A DNA stretch of 64,000 nt. Origin: Melioribacteraceae bacterium. GTDB lineage: Bacteria > Bacteroidota > Ignavibacteria > Ignavibacteriales > Melioribacteraceae. This document shows positions 1-10,114 of the stretch, piece after piece. The notes beneath the pieces are model-generated. The model saw only the letters and a list, made by a program, of their open reading frames with translations. It was not told where the DNA came from and made no database searches. Position 1 is the first letter of the stretch; each line of letters opens with the position of its first letter. Location of the stretch: the NCBI GenBank assembly GCA_019638015.1, contig JAHBUP010000001.1:310001-374000 (forward strand), read 5' to 3'. Both the position numbers and the translations under genes were made by a program.

Positions 1-1
1 G

Positions 2-181
2 CCCAAATTTCTAATGGTGGTAATTGGAACTTTTGGAATTAGCTTTCTGATTTATGAACTGCTAATTAGGAGAGTAAAATTTATGAGAGTTTTGTTTGGC
101 TTAAAACCCTCTGAAATCAATAGAGATGCAACTATTGAGAGATCATCCGCAAATAGTGTTGTATATGAAGAATCAAATTAA
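2..181 (+). CDS. C-terminal fragment, probable membrane acyltransferase (acyltransferase-3 family)
   Basis: This is the last 59 codons of a gene that begins before the window; the frame is open from base 2 to a TAA at 179-181. The visible part starts with a hydrophobic stretch (VVIGTFGISFLIYELLI), then a basic turn (RRVKFMRVLFGLKP) and a polar tail. A final membrane helix followed by YELLIRR and a LFGLKP-type end is what I recognise from the C-termini of acyltransferase-3 / OpgC-like membrane proteins. The fragment is too short to be sure of the family, and nothing can be said about substrate. Confidence 0.45.
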   Translation, partial: PKFLMVVIGTFGISFLIYELLIRRVKFMRVLFGLKPSEINRDATIERSSANSVVYEESN

Positions 182-454
182 CAGACTAGACGAAGTATGG
201 AAAATTATAAATTTACCAGAAATTTCCTTCGATATTGTTAGGCATGCAAGCATTGCGGCCGCTATCAACAAATAATTCTACATACATTATCAATAAAATG
301 AACTATCCAATTACAGACCTCGTTATCTAACTTAAATAGACATCTTGTTGCATAATTGTTAAATTTACACATCCGTTTAACGGTTAAATTATGTTTTATA
401 TTTTCAAATTGCGGCAAGAATAAATTGTGAATATTGAAAAACAAGGAATACAAA

Positions 455-3133
455 ATGAGTGATAATACTAACAGTGGATTTGCAACTTTGGATGAAGCAG
501 AATTGAGAGAATGGCTTGAATCTCTTGAATATGTTCTTCAAACCGGTGGACCCGATAAGGTAAAAGAGCTTCTACATAATTTGGGAGTATATGCGCACGA
601 AAGCGGTGTCGACCTTCCGTTTACAGCTAATACACCATATATAAACACAATACCCAAAGATATGCAGCCCCCATTCCCCGGCGGCAGAGAAATTGAACGC
701 CGCATTAAAAGTTTAATTCGTTGGAATGCTATGGCAATGGTTGTGCGCGCTAATAAGGAGGAAAATGGTATTGGCGGTCATATTTCAACTTACGCTTCGG
801 CGGCAACATTATATGAAATTGGTTTCAATCATTTCTTTAGGGGCAAAGATGGAAATCATGATGGAGATATAATTTATTTTCAAGGGCATGCCGCTCCCGG
901 GATATATGCGCGCGCTTTTCTTGAAGGAAGAATTTCAAAAGAACAATTAGAAAATTTTAGAAGAGAATTAAAACCAGGTGGCGGACTTTCTTCTTATCCG
1001 CATCCATGGTTAATGCCCGATTTCTGGGAATTCCCAACGGTATCAATGGGACTGGGACCAATTCAGGCAATATATCAGGCTAGATTTGCTCGATATCTCG
1101 AAGATAGAGGATTGAAAAAACCGAGCGATCAGAAAGTTTGGGCTTTTCTTGGCGATGGTGAAACCGATGAGCCGGAATCACTTGGGGCAATATCTTTAGC
1201 AGCTAGAGAAAAACTTGACAATTTAATATTTGTGATCAACTGTAATTTGCAAAGATTAGATGGACCCGTTAGAGGCAATGGAAATGTAATTCAAGAACTG
1301 GAATCGGTATTTCGTGGAGCCGGATGGAATGTTATCAAAGTTGTTTGGGGTAGCGATTGGGATCCACTTCTAGATGCCGATAAATCCGGCTTGCTAATTA
1401 AACGAATGAATGATGCTATTGATGGCGAATCACAAAATTTTATTGTACATGGCGGAAAATATGTTAGAGATAAATTTTTTGGGAAATATCCGGAATTATT
1501 AAAACTGGTAGAAAAATATTCCGACGAACAGCTCGCAAAAATGAAACGGGGCGGTCACGATCCCGAAAAAGTTTTCGCGGCATTTAAAGCGGCCATTGAA
1601 CATGAAGGAGCTCCAACTGTAATTCTTGCAAAGACTGTTAAGGGTTACGGACTCGGTGAAGCTGGTGAAGGAAAAAATATAACGCACTCGCAGAAAAAAT
1701 TAAATGAGGATGAATTAAAGGTTTTTAGGTCCCGCTTTTCTATACCAATAAGTGATGAAGAAGTAATTAAAGCTCCATTCTACAGGCCATCGGAAGATAG
1801 CCCCGAAATAAAGTACTTAAAAGAAAGAAGAAAAGAACTTGGCGGATATGTTCCAAAACGAATTGTAAAAACAGCTCCTCTTAAAACTCCTTCCGAGGAA
1901 TTATTTGAAGAATTTTATACCGGTACCGAAGGGCGTGAAGTATCTACGACAATGGTCTTTGTTCGTCTTTTATCAAAACTATTGAGAGATAAAGAAATTG
2001 GTCATCTCGTAGTTCCGATTGTTCCGGATGAAGCCAGAACTTTTGGAATGGAATCATTATTTAGACAAGTTGGAATTTATGCGCATCAAGGACAACTATA
2101 CGAACCGGTAGATAAAGATAGTTTGTTATTCTATAAAGAAGCTAAAAATGGACAAATACTTGAAGAAGGAATTACAGAAGCTGGTTCAATGTCATCATTT
2201 ATTGCTGCTGGCACATCTTATGCAACTCAGAGCGTTAACACAATACCATTTTTCACACTCTATTCGATGTTTGGACTTCAAAGAGTTGGCGATTTGGTTT
2301 GGTTGGCAGGAGATATTCGTTGCAAAGGTTTCATTCTTGGTGCAACTGCCGGAAGAACTACTCTTGCAGGAGAAGGATTACAGCATCAAGATGGAAATTC
2401 TCACTTACTCGCTTATCCGGTTCCAAATCTTGTAGCTTACGATCCAGCATTTGCTTATGAATTAGCGGTAATAATTCGCGACGGCATTTATAGAATGTAT
2501 GAAAAGCAGGAGAATGTTTTTTATTATATCACAATAATGAATGAGAATTACGCTCAACCAGAAATGCCTAAAAATGTAAAAGAAGGTATTCTGAAAGGAA
2601 TGTATAAATTCAAAACCAGCGAAAAGAAAAACGCAAAGGCTAAAGCACATTTGCTGGGAAGCGGAACAATATTAAATGAAGTAATTAAAGCAGCTGAAAT
2701 TCTTGAGAAAGATTACAGCGTATCATCCGATATTTGGAGCATAACCAGTTATAAGAATATTCACCTCGACGCGCAAGAGACTGATAGATGGAATATGATG
2801 CATCCCGCTGATGAACCAAAATTATCATATGTTCAGCAAATTACTAAAGAAGAAAACGGTATTTTCATTTCAGCTTCAGATTATGTTCAGCTATCTAGCG
2901 ATGCTATGGCTAAATGGTTACCAGGACCACTTCATTCACTTGGGACTTATGGTTTTGGAAGGAGTGAGGGAAGAACATCACTGCGCGATTTCTTCGAAGT
3001 GGACGCAAAGCATATTGTTTATGCAACTCTTTATTCCCTATTTAAAGAAGGAAAAATTAAAATTGATGCGGTTAAAAAAGCCGCCAAGGAATTAAACATA
3101 AATCCGGATAAAGTTAATCCGGCTAAAGCATAA
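455..3133 (+). CDS. aceE: Pyruvate dehydrogenase E1 component, homodimeric type
   Basis: Thiamine-diphosphate enzyme that decarboxylates pyruvate and acetylates the lipoyl groups of E2, feeding acetyl-CoA to the TCA cycle. The 892-residue length fits the single-chain AceE family rather than the alpha/beta form. The ThDP motif is visible as GDGETDEPES from about residue 233, followed by the INCN segment near 260. An early AceE-like stretch (GGREIERRIKSLIRWNAMAMV) precedes it. The frame is open from a TTG at 434, but the ATG at 455 has an AAGGA Shine-Dalgarno (443-447) at good spacing, so I start there. It is the first gene of an aceE-aceF-lpdA operon, 80 bp before aceF. Confidence 0.96.
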   Translation: MSDNTNSGFATLDEAELREWLESLEYVLQTGGPDKVKELLHNLGVYAHESGVDLPFTANTPYINTIPKDMQPPFPGGREIERRIKSLIRWNAMAMVVRANKEENGIGGHISTYASAATLYEIGFNHFFRGKDGNHDGDIIYFQGHAAPGIYARAFLEGRISKEQLENFRRELKPGGGLSSYPHPWLMPDFWEFPTVSMGLGPIQAIYQARFARYLEDRGLKKPSDQKVWAFLGDGETDEPESLGAISLAAREKLDNLIFVINCNLQRLDGPVRGNGNVIQELESVFRGAGWNVIKVVWGSDWDPLLDADKSGLLIKRMNDAIDGESQNFIVHGGKYVRDKFFGKYPELLKLVEKYSDEQLAKMKRGGHDPEKVFAAFKAAIEHEGAPTVILAKTVKGYGLGEAGEGKNITHSQKKLNEDELKVFRSRFSIPISDEEVIKAPFYRPSEDSPEIKYLKERRKELGGYVPKRIVKTAPLKTPSEELFEEFYTGTEGREVSTTMVFVRLLSKLLRDKEIGHLVVPIVPDEARTFGMESLFRQVGIYAHQGQLYEPVDKDSLLFYKEAKNGQILEEGITEAGSMSSFIAAGTSYATQSVNTIPFFTLYSMFGLQRVGDLVWLAGDIRCKGFILGATAGRTTLAGEGLQHQDGNSHLLAYPVPNLVAYDPAFAYELAVIIRDGIYRMYEKQENVFYYITIMNENYAQPEMPKNVKEGILKGMYKFKTSEKKNAKAKAHLLGSGTILNEVIKAAEILEKDYSVSSDIWSITSYKNIHLDAQETDRWNMMHPADEPKLSYVQQITKEENGIFISASDYVQLSSDAMAKWLPGPLHSLGTYGFGRSEGRTSLRDFFEVDAKHIVYATLYSLFKEGKIKIDAVKKAAKELNINPDKVNPAKA

Positions 3134-3213
3134 TTGATGATCTTGGATATTTAAGAACATGATTTTATAATTCTTCAAATACAATATGTACTCAAAATTT
3201 AATGAGGAATAAA

Positions 3214-4887
3214 ATGACAGTAGATTTTATTTTGCCGCATCTCGGCGATGGAATACAAACAGCAGATGTGATAAAAGTTATGGTTAAAGAGGGTGAGAAG
3301 GTAGAAATCGATCAGATTGTTATTGAGATTGAAACCGATAAAGCAACCGTGGAAGTTCCTTCAGAGGTGTCGGGTCTTGTAACTAAACTTTATGTAAAAG
3401 AGGGTACCAAAGCTAAAGTAGGTGAGCCTGTATTTACAGTTGAGGCTTCAGCAAATCCCACGGTTAAAGTTGCTGAAACAAAACCGACCACACCTATTAA
3501 AGAAATAAAAGCTGAAACCAAAATAGAAAGTAAGCCAAAGGAAATTCAACATGCATCCCAAACAACTTCAATGTATGAATTTAAAGTCCCCGAACTTGGT
3601 GAAAATATTTCGTCAGCCCAAATAACTAAAGTGTTAGTTTCCGCGGGATCGGCTATCATAAAAGATCAGATATTACTTGAGATTGAAACCGATAAAGCAA
3701 CTGTTGAAATCCCCTCGGCAGTAGCGGGAATTGTTAAAGAAGTAAAAGTTAAGGATGGCGAAAAAGTAGCAATTGGTTCCACAGCATTTATAATTGAAGC
3801 TACTTCTTCAACTTCTTTTGAGGTAAAACCAACAACTCAAACTCCACAGCCTAAAGAGGAAACTGCGCCGGCATCAACTGAACAATCAACATACACAAAG
3901 GTGATTGAACATACGCATATGCCGCAAGCGGTAATTATTCCAAAAGATATTTCAAAAGTTGTTGTACCTGCCGCGCCTTCTGTGAGAAGATTTGCCCGTG
4001 AAATTGGCATCGATATTAATCAAGTGCGGGGAACCGGAAAGGGAAATAGAATTTCAATTGAAGATGTTAAGTCATTTGCGAAAAATTTAAATCAGCAGAT
4101 TCAAAAAGGGGGAATGGTTGGAAGCGGTGTATCTATCGCAAAAGAAACTTTACCCGATTTTTCAAAGTGGGGTGATATTGATCGCCAGCCAATGAGCAAC
4201 ATTAGAAGAAAAACTGCCGAGCATTTATCATATGCATGGGCTACTGTTCCGCATGTTACTCAATTCGATAAAGCTGATATTACTGAACTTGAAAAACTTA
4301 GAAAGCAATTCGGCAAACAGGTCGAAGCCGCTGGAGGAAAACTTACTATTACCGCAATTTTATTAAAAGTAATTGCTTCCGCGATGAAGGAGTTTCCTCA
4401 ATTCAGTAGTAGTGTTGATATGGAGAAGAATGAAATTATCTATAAAAAGTATATTAATATCGGCATCGCTGTAGATACAGAAAAAGGTTTATTAGTACCG
4501 GTAATTCGAGATGTTGATAAGAAAAACATCACACAAATTAGTGTTGATCTTGCGGATGTATCTAAAAAAGCGCGCGATAAAAAACTATCAATAGAAGATA
4601 TGCAGGGCGGATGTTTTACAATTTCAAATCTTGGCGGTATTGGAGGAACATATTTTACTCCAATAGTTAATACTCCTGAAGTCGCGATACTGGGTGTTTC
4701 AAAATCCGCGATTGAACCTGTATATTTTGATGACGACCCTGCATTGCCGAGTGGCGGGTTTAAGCCGAGATTAATGATGCCTCTTTCACTTTCTTATGAT
4801 CATAGAATTATTGATGGCGCTGATGCAATTAGATTTTTAAGATGGGTAATTAACGCTCTCGAAAATCCATTTTTATTAAGTTTATAG
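3214..4887 (+). CDS. aceF: Pyruvate dehydrogenase E2, dihydrolipoamide acetyltransferase with two lipoyl domains
   Basis: Core of the pyruvate dehydrogenase complex; transfers acetyl from lipoate to CoA. The order is lipoyl domain 1 (about 1-78, lipoyl-lysine K43 in ETDKATVEVP), linker, lipoyl domain 2 (about 120-195, K161 in ETDKATVEIP), a Pro/Thr/Glu-rich linker, an E1/E3-binding domain (about 250-290, PSVRRFAREIGI and GTGKGNRISIEDV) and the CoA acyltransferase domain (about 325-557). The catalytic HRxxxDG motif is H530-D534. The ATG at 3202 overlaps the Shine-Dalgarno-like GAGG, so the second ATG (3214) is preferred; this gives 557 residues. It lies eight bases before lpdA. Two lipoyl domains are within the normal range for AceF. 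Confidence 0.96.
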   Translation: MTVDFILPHLGDGIQTADVIKVMVKEGEKVEIDQIVIEIETDKATVEVPSEVSGLVTKLYVKEGTKAKVGEPVFTVEASANPTVKVAETKPTTPIKEIKAETKIESKPKEIQHASQTTSMYEFKVPELGENISSAQITKVLVSAGSAIIKDQILLEIETDKATVEIPSAVAGIVKEVKVKDGEKVAIGSTAFIIEATSSTSFEVKPTTQTPQPKEETAPASTEQSTYTKVIEHTHMPQAVIIPKDISKVVVPAAPSVRRFAREIGIDINQVRGTGKGNRISIEDVKSFAKNLNQQIQKGGMVGSGVSIAKETLPDFSKWGDIDRQPMSNIRRKTAEHLSYAWATVPHVTQFDKADITELEKLRKQFGKQVEAAGGKLTITAILLKVIASAMKEFPQFSSSVDMEKNEIIYKKYINIGIAVDTEKGLLVPVIRDVDKKNITQISVDLADVSKKARDKKLSIEDMQGGCFTISNLGGIGGTYFTPIVNTPEVAILGVSKSAIEPVYFDDDPALPSGGFKPRLMMPLSLSYDHRIIDGADAIRFLRWVINALENPFLLSL

Positions 4888-4895
4888 GTGTAATC

Positions 4896-6314
4896 ATGTC
4901 TACAAAAACACAATTAGCTGTAATTGGCGGCGGACCCGGAGGATATGCTGCGGCATTTCTTGCGGCAGATTTGGGAATGCAGGTAACTTTAATTGACATG
5001 GAAAAAAATCCGGGCGGAGTTTGTTTATACCGGGGCTGTATTCCATCAAAGGCATTGCTTCATGTTGCAAAACTTATTAACGAAGCTGAAGAAGCAAAAA
5101 AGTGGGGAGTGGAATTTGGAGAACCTAAAATCGATATCAATAAACTTCGCGATTTCAAAAATGGTGTAGTTAATAAATTAACCGGTGGATTAGGACAATT
5201 AGCAAAACAGCGCAAAGTAAATTATATAAATGGTAGAGCTACATTTTTAAATTCTACAACTCTTTCAATTGCAAAAGCTGATGGTTCAACAGAAGAATTA
5301 ATTTATGATAAAGCAATTTTAGCTACCGGCTCTGTTCCCGCTAAAGTTCCGGGTTTATCTATTGATTCACCGAAAGTAATGGATTCAACATCAGCACTTG
5401 AAATTAATGATGTTCCCAAAAAATTATTAGTAATTGGGGGCGGATATATCGGATTAGAATTGAGTACTGTTTATGCCGCGCTCGGCAGTGAGGTTACAGT
5501 TGTTGAAATGATGCCCGGATTATTACCCGGCGCTGATCGAGATCTTGTCGCTGTACTTGAAAGACGACTAAAAAATTCTATGGCTCATATTTATACTGAA
5601 ACAAAAGTAGTTGATTTGAAAGAAACTAAAGAGGGAATACGGGTTAAACTTGAAGGTAAAAATGTTACCGAGCCTGAGCATTTATTTGATAAGGTTTTAA
5701 TTTCAATTGGTAGAAAACCAGTTACAACCGGCTTTGGATTGGAAAAAACCAAAGTGAAAGTCAGTGATCGAGGTTTCGTAGTAGTTGATAAACAATTAAA
5801 AACTGATGATCCGAACATTTATGCAATTGGCGATATAGTTGGTAACCCTATGCTCGCGCACAAAGCGGCGGCAGAAGGTAAAGTTGCGGTTGAAGCAATA
5901 CTCGGGCATAAAGTTGCATTCGAGCCAAACGCAATTCCTGCCGTTGTTTTCACCGATCCCGAAATAGCCTGGAGCGGTTTGACCGAAACAGAAGCTAAGG
6001 AAAGAAGCATTAAAGTAGAAATAGCCAAATTTCCTTGGGGCGCGAGCGGTCGAGCAACTACATTAGATAGAAATGATGGTTTAACTAAACTTGTAATTGA
6101 ACCGGAGACAGAAAGAATTTTAGGAGTCGCTATTGTTGGGGTTGGCGCGGGAGATATGATAGCGGAAGGTACTCTTGCAATTGAAATGGGCGCGGTTGTA
6201 AAGGATTTGGAACTTACAATTCATCCTCACCCAACTTTATCGGAAACGGTAATGTTTGCCGCAGAATTATTTTATGGCCATGCTACCGATATGTATCGAC
6301 CCAAGCGTAAATAA
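4896..6314 (+). CDS. lpdA: Dihydrolipoyl dehydrogenase (E3)
   Basis: Flavoprotein that reoxidises dihydrolipoamide with NAD+, completing the 2-oxoacid dehydrogenase cycle. The N-terminal FAD motif is GGGPGGYAAA (11-20), the redox disulphide is C43/C48 in GVCLYRGCIPSKA, a second dinucleotide motif is GGGYIGLEL near 185, and the C-terminal catalytic histidine lies in HPHPTLSE near 448. The 472-residue length is typical. It is the last gene of the operon and is followed within ten bases by a rho-independent terminator. Because no other 2-oxoacid dehydrogenase genes are in the window, this E3 may also serve complexes encoded elsewhere. Confidence 0.97.
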   Translation: MSTKTQLAVIGGGPGGYAAAFLAADLGMQVTLIDMEKNPGGVCLYRGCIPSKALLHVAKLINEAEEAKKWGVEFGEPKIDINKLRDFKNGVVNKLTGGLGQLAKQRKVNYINGRATFLNSTTLSIAKADGSTEELIYDKAILATGSVPAKVPGLSIDSPKVMDSTSALEINDVPKKLLVIGGGYIGLELSTVYAALGSEVTVVEMMPGLLPGADRDLVAVLERRLKNSMAHIYTETKVVDLKETKEGIRVKLEGKNVTEPEHLFDKVLISIGRKPVTTGFGLEKTKVKVSDRGFVVVDKQLKTDDPNIYAIGDIVGNPMLAHKAAAEGKVAVEAILGHKVAFEPNAIPAVVFTDPEIAWSGLTETEAKERSIKVEIAKFPWGASGRATTLDRNDGLTKLVIEPETERILGVAIVGVGAGDMIAEGTLAIEMGAVVKDLELTIHPHPTLSETVMFAAELFYGHATDMYRPKRK

Positions 6315-6321
6315 TATTTTT

Positions 6322-6350
6322 AAAGGCGGACACTTAGTTCGCCTTTTTTT
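6322..6350 (+). terminator. Rho-independent terminator after lpdA
   Basis: Inverted repeat AAAGGCG / CGCCTTT (extendable by a G-T and an A-T pair) around a short loop, running into a T tract, eight bases after the lpdA stop. It closes the aceE-aceF-lpdA operon. Confidence 0.9.
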
Positions 6351-6458
6351 ATTTAATGAAAATGTAATTTTTTGAATAAATTCAGTTCAAATCCTCTAAT
6401 TTGGGGAAGCTGTTTTCATAAAAATAATTAATCATTCTATTCAACATCTTGATGTGTC

Positions 6459-8252
6459 ATGATCAAAACCGATTTAAAGGAAAAAAAATCTAATCCTTGG
6501 AGCTGGGTCCCTACTTTATATTTTTCTGAAGGACTTCCCTTTTTTGTCGTAACCATTCTTTCTGTAATTATGTACAAGCGGTTAGGTGTTTCAAATGCCG
6601 AAATAGCTTTCTACACAAGCTTGTTATATTTGCCATGGGTTATCAAACCATTCTGGAGCCCTTTAGTTGATATTGTAAGTACTAAAAGATCATGGATAAT
6701 TATTACTCAATTATTAATTGGGTTTGGAATGGCGGGAATTGCATTTACAATTCAAATGCCCGACTTTCTTCAATTCACGTTAGCTTTTTTTTGGCTCATT
6801 GCGTTTTTTTCTGCGACAAATGAAATTTCCGCCGATGGTTTTTATATGCTTGCTCTCGATGATAATAAGCAGGCGTTCTTTGTTGGAATAAAAACGGCAT
6901 CTTATAAAATAGCGATGATTGCAGGACAAGGATTAATTATTGTTCTTGCTGGATTTTTGGAAAGTACATTCTCAATTTCTCCTGCCGAGTTTAATGTTGT
7001 GTCATCTCCAAAAAATTTTTTTGAGGAAACAATTAAGCTAAATTCGGAAAAGCCCGCCGAGCTTGAAGGACGTTTAAGAATTATTGCCGAACCAAGCAAA
7101 ATTGAAATTGGTACACAACCCCGCACATTGGAAGATGTTGAGGGCTATGTAAATTTTGCGCGAAGTTTTAATATCATGAATGGTTATTCCGATCCATTGG
7201 CTGTTGAAACTGAAATGGCGTCAAGCCAGGAAGCGGTTGGTAATATTGGAATTGTCAGATTATTTCTCTCTAAAAAACCTGAGCCGGGGGAAGAGTATCC
7301 TGTCACAATTGATTTTCTTGAGGGGAATAATAGAATTAGAATTATTGAAGGAAATAAATTAAAGTTTACCGATAAGAATTGGGATAAACCAGCTTTCGCT
7401 GTTGTGCAATTAGACTCAACCATGCACTCAAATGAAAATTCAGTTTTTATAGCTCAAATTGAAAAAGTCCCTATCGCATGGACTCTCACTTTCTTATTAA
7501 TAGCTTTTCTCTTTATACTTTTCTTTTTATATCACAAAGTTGTTTTACCCGAACCTGTTGCTGATAAAAGAGTTGGATCACAACGGCAGACCCATGTTCA
7601 TCAGGAGTTTTTTAGATCATTCTATAGATTTTTTGAGAAGAAAAAAATAATTCTGATAATCAGTTTTATACTTCTATTTAGTTTTGGGGAGGCTCAATTA
7701 ATAAAAATTGCATCTCCATTTATGCTTGATTCAATTGATAAAGGGGGACTCGGGTTATCCACTCAATCGGTTGGATTGATACATGGAACTTTTGGAATAA
7801 CCGCATTTATAGTCGGCGCAATAATCGGCGGATTTGCTATCGCGAAGAAGGGATTAAAGCATTGGCTTATTCCTATGTTAGTAGCGGTTAATGCTCCTAA
7901 TATAGTTTATTTGCTACTTTCAATATTTCAACTGACAAATATGTGGATTGTAATCGCGAGTGTTATAATCGAACAATTTGGCTTTGGCTTTGGGTTTACA
8001 GCATTTATAATGTATATAATTTACATTTGCCAGGGTGAGTATAAAACTTCCCATTACGCAATTGCTACCGGTTTTATGGCGCTTGGTATGATGTTGCCCG
8101 GTATGTTGAGTGGTTTTATCCAGGAAGCAATTGGATATAATTTATTTTTTATCTGGGTATTAGTATCAGCTATTCCGGCATTCTTGCTTGTAAAACGTAT
8201 TCCACTCGAAGGAAATTTTGGTAAAAAGAAAATTGATCTTGTAAATAGTTAA
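6459..8252 (+). CDS. MFS transporter, AmpG/PAT-like, with a ~165-residue soluble insertion
   Basis: Inner-membrane permease of the major facilitator superfamily. The start (WVPTLYFSEGLPFFVV, then a helix pair with LLYLPWVIKPFWSPLVD) resembles the AmpG / acetyl-CoA-transporter-like branch, whose members import muropeptides, but substrate cannot be told from sequence. About five helices lie before residue 168 and about seven after 336. Between them, residues 170-336 form a hydrophilic, beta-rich, Glu/Lys/Asn-containing segment unlike a normal loop. That makes the protein 597 residues against roughly 400-500 for the family. It stands alone between two terminators. No clear Shine-Dalgarno precedes the ATG at 6459. 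Confidence 0.8.
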   Translation: MIKTDLKEKKSNPWSWVPTLYFSEGLPFFVVTILSVIMYKRLGVSNAEIAFYTSLLYLPWVIKPFWSPLVDIVSTKRSWIIITQLLIGFGMAGIAFTIQMPDFLQFTLAFFWLIAFFSATNEISADGFYMLALDDNKQAFFVGIKTASYKIAMIAGQGLIIVLAGFLESTFSISPAEFNVVSSPKNFFEETIKLNSEKPAELEGRLRIIAEPSKIEIGTQPRTLEDVEGYVNFARSFNIMNGYSDPLAVETEMASSQEAVGNIGIVRLFLSKKPEPGEEYPVTIDFLEGNNRIRIIEGNKLKFTDKNWDKPAFAVVQLDSTMHSNENSVFIAQIEKVPIAWTLTFLLIAFLFILFFLYHKVVLPEPVADKRVGSQRQTHVHQEFFRSFYRFFEKKKIILIISFILLFSFGEAQLIKIASPFMLDSIDKGGLGLSTQSVGLIHGTFGITAFIVGAIIGGFAIAKKGLKHWLIPMLVAVNAPNIVYLLLSIFQLTNMWIVIASVIIEQFGFGFGFTAFIMYIIYICQGEYKTSHYAIATGFMALGMMLPGMLSGFIQEAIGYNLFFIWVLVSAIPAFLLVKRIPLEGNFGKKKIDLVNS

Positions 8253-8260
8253 TCATCTTT

Positions 8261-8294
8261 ACCGGAGATTATTATCTTTCCTATCTCCGGTTTT
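8261..8294 (+). terminator. Rho-independent terminator after the MFS gene
   Basis: Perfect nine-base arms ACCGGAGAT and ATCTCCGGT around a 13-base loop, followed by a short T run, eight bases after the stop codon. Confidence 0.8.
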
Positions 8295-8345
8295 GTAACA
8301 AATTCTTACATACTCTCGTCTTATGATTCAAAAAACGGAGAAATT

Positions 8346-9269
8346 TTGAATTCCGAAAAAATTATTGAAGTAAAAGGTCTCACTAAAAAGTATAAAAATT
8401 TAATTGCTGTAAATAATCTTGATTTAAATGTTTATCGCGGTGATGTCTTTGGATTTCTAGGACCAAACGGCGCAGGAAAAAGTACTACCATCAGAATGCT
8501 GCTTTCGTTGATAAAACCTAATGCTGGGTCAATAAATATTTTTGGAATGCCACTCAATCAGAAACGGGAAATTATACTTAGAAAAATTGGGGCAATCGTC
8601 GAAAAGCCCGATTTCTACATGTATCTCTCAGCATATAAAAATTTGGAAATACTTGGTAAACTTTCAGGGATTGATGCATCAAATAAAAAAATAATGGAAA
8701 TGCTTGAACTTGTTGGGCTAGATAAAAGATATAAAAGCAAAGTAAAAACATTTTCTCATGGTATGAAACAGCGTTTGGGAATTGCGCAGGCATTATTGCA
8801 TGATCCCGAATTAATTATTCTAGACGAACCAACAACAGGTCTCGATCCGCAAGGAATGAAGGAGATCCGGGATTTAATTTTATTTCTTAGCAAGGAAAAA
8901 GGTAAAACTATTTTCCTTTCCTCCCACATTCTTCGTGAAGTTGAAATTATTGCCTCAAGAATGATTATTCTTAATAAGGGAACTACCCAGGTTGAAGGTA
9001 CAGTTCAAGAATTACTTAACGCCGATAAAATGAGCGTTACAATTGAAGTTGATCGAATTGATGATGCCATTAATTTGATACAAAATTCAAATTGGATTGA
9101 TAAGTACAAAGCGCATGTTAAAAATGAGTTACACTTTGAAATGATGCAAAATGAAATTGGCGAATTGAATAAATATTTGAATCAAAATAATTTTATTGTA
9201 AGCGCGGTAATCCCCGTACGATCACTCGAAGATTATTTTCTTAAGATTACAGAGGGGAGTGGAAAATGA
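8346..9269 (+). CDS. ABC transporter ATP-binding protein (NatA/BcrA-like)
   Basis: Cytoplasmic ATPase subunit of an ABC exporter. Walker A is GPNGAGKST (39-47), the signature segment is [13 protein letters not shown] (about 136-148, a degenerate LSGGQ as usual for this class), and Walker B is [13 protein letters not shown] (about 155-167). The C-terminal ~90 residues form the extra regulatory tail common in NatA/CcmA-type subunits. Start is a TTG at 8346 with a CGGAG Shine-Dalgarno at 8336-8340. It overlaps the next gene, its permease, by four bases, so the two are translationally coupled. Substrate is unknown; the family exports sodium, antibiotics or lipids. Confidence 0.9.
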   Translation: MNSEKIIEVKGLTKKYKNLIAVNNLDLNVYRGDVFGFLGPNGAGKSTTIRMLLSLIKPNAGSINIFGMPLNQKREIILRKIGAIVEKPDFYMYLSAYKNLEILGKLSGIDASNKKIMEMLELVGLDKRYKSKVKTFSHGMKQRLGIAQALLHDPELIILDEPTTGLDPQGMKEIRDLILFLSKEKGKTIFLSSHILREVEIIASRMIILNKGTTQVEGTVQELLNADKMSVTIEVDRIDDAINLIQNSNWIDKYKAHVKNELHFEMMQNEIGELNKYLNQNNFIVSAVIPVRSLEDYFLKITEGSGK

Positions 9270-10102
9270 CAACTTTAATTTATGTTGAACTCGAAAAAAT
9301 ATTTAGGAAATGGAGAACTTATATTGGCTTTATTGCAATGTTTGGAATGACACTCCTCGTTCAGATTGCTCTCTATTTTACACAAGAAAGTTTTATTCAG
9401 GGAACTACCCGACAACTAAGCGATCAGTTTGTACTGCAGGGTAATTTTTTTAATGGTTATGTCATTGGGTACCTGATACTAAACGCAATGTTTATTCATA
9501 TTCCTTTTTTGATTGTTCTCGTTGGTGGAGATTTACTTGCGGGTGAAGCAACCGCCGGTACATATAGAATGCTTCTTACAAGACCAATTTCCCGCTTTTC
9601 ATTAGTTACCTCCAAGTTTTTAGCAGGTTTTATATATACGTTTTTATTTATGCTATTTTTAATAATAATTAGTTTAGGGGCAAGTGTACTAATATTTGGG
9701 CCGGGGGAATTAATAGTCCTCAAGAGTAAAATTATTATTTATGCTGCAGACGATATATTGTGGCGAATGCTTTTAGCATACTCCTATGCCGCTTTAAGCA
9801 TGATGACGGTTATGGCATTATCTATATTTTTCTCTTCGATGGTGAGCAATGCAATTGGACCAATTGTTTCTACAATGGCGGTAATAATTGTCTTCTTAAT
9901 TTTATCTGCAATTCCGATTGAGTTTTTACAAGAAATGCGCCCCTACTTCTTTACTTCCCACCTGGGTCAATGGAATGGTTTTTTTGATGATCCCATAGAT
10001 TATAAAGATATAATGAATTCTGTTATGATTTTAGTTGGACACATTATAGTTCTCTATGTTTTTACAACATATCTATTTATTAAAAAGGATATTCTCAGTT
10101 AA
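9266..10102 (+). CDS. ABC transporter permease (ABC-2 type)
   Basis: Membrane subunit partnering the preceding ATPase; the start ATGA overlaps its stop. The protein is 278 residues with about six hydrophobic segments: an N-terminal helix near 18-38, a pair around 65-90, one near 115-140, then 175-200, 205-225 and 250-272. The segment DLLAGEATAGTYRMLLTRPISR (about 88-109) is typical of NosY/ABC-2 permeases. The gene is followed twelve bases later by a LolA-like secreted protein, which suggests but does not show a cell-envelope role. Confidence 0.87.
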   Translation: MTTLIYVELEKIFRKWRTYIGFIAMFGMTLLVQIALYFTQESFIQGTTRQLSDQFVLQGNFFNGYVIGYLILNAMFIHIPFLIVLVGGDLLAGEATAGTYRMLLTRPISRFSLVTSKFLAGFIYTFLFMLFLIIISLGASVLIFGPGELIVLKSKIIIYAADDILWRMLLAYSYAALSMMTVMALSIFFSSMVSNAIGPIVSTMAVIIVFLILSAIPIEFLQEMRPYFFTSHLGQWNGFFDDPIDYKDIMNSVMILVGHIIVLYVFTTYLFIKKDILS

Positions 10103-10114
10103 AAGGATTCTAAG

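Noticed and set aside
256..263. GCGGCCGC palindrome in an AT-rich gap, considered as a cloning or vector scar
   Set aside because: A lone eight-base palindrome within otherwise native-looking sequence is no evidence for vector DNA.
265..453. 62-codon minus-strand frame upstream of aceE
   Set aside because: Random AT-rich translation, no Shine-Dalgarno; the 270-base gap between the acyltransferase fragment and aceE shows nothing else supportable.
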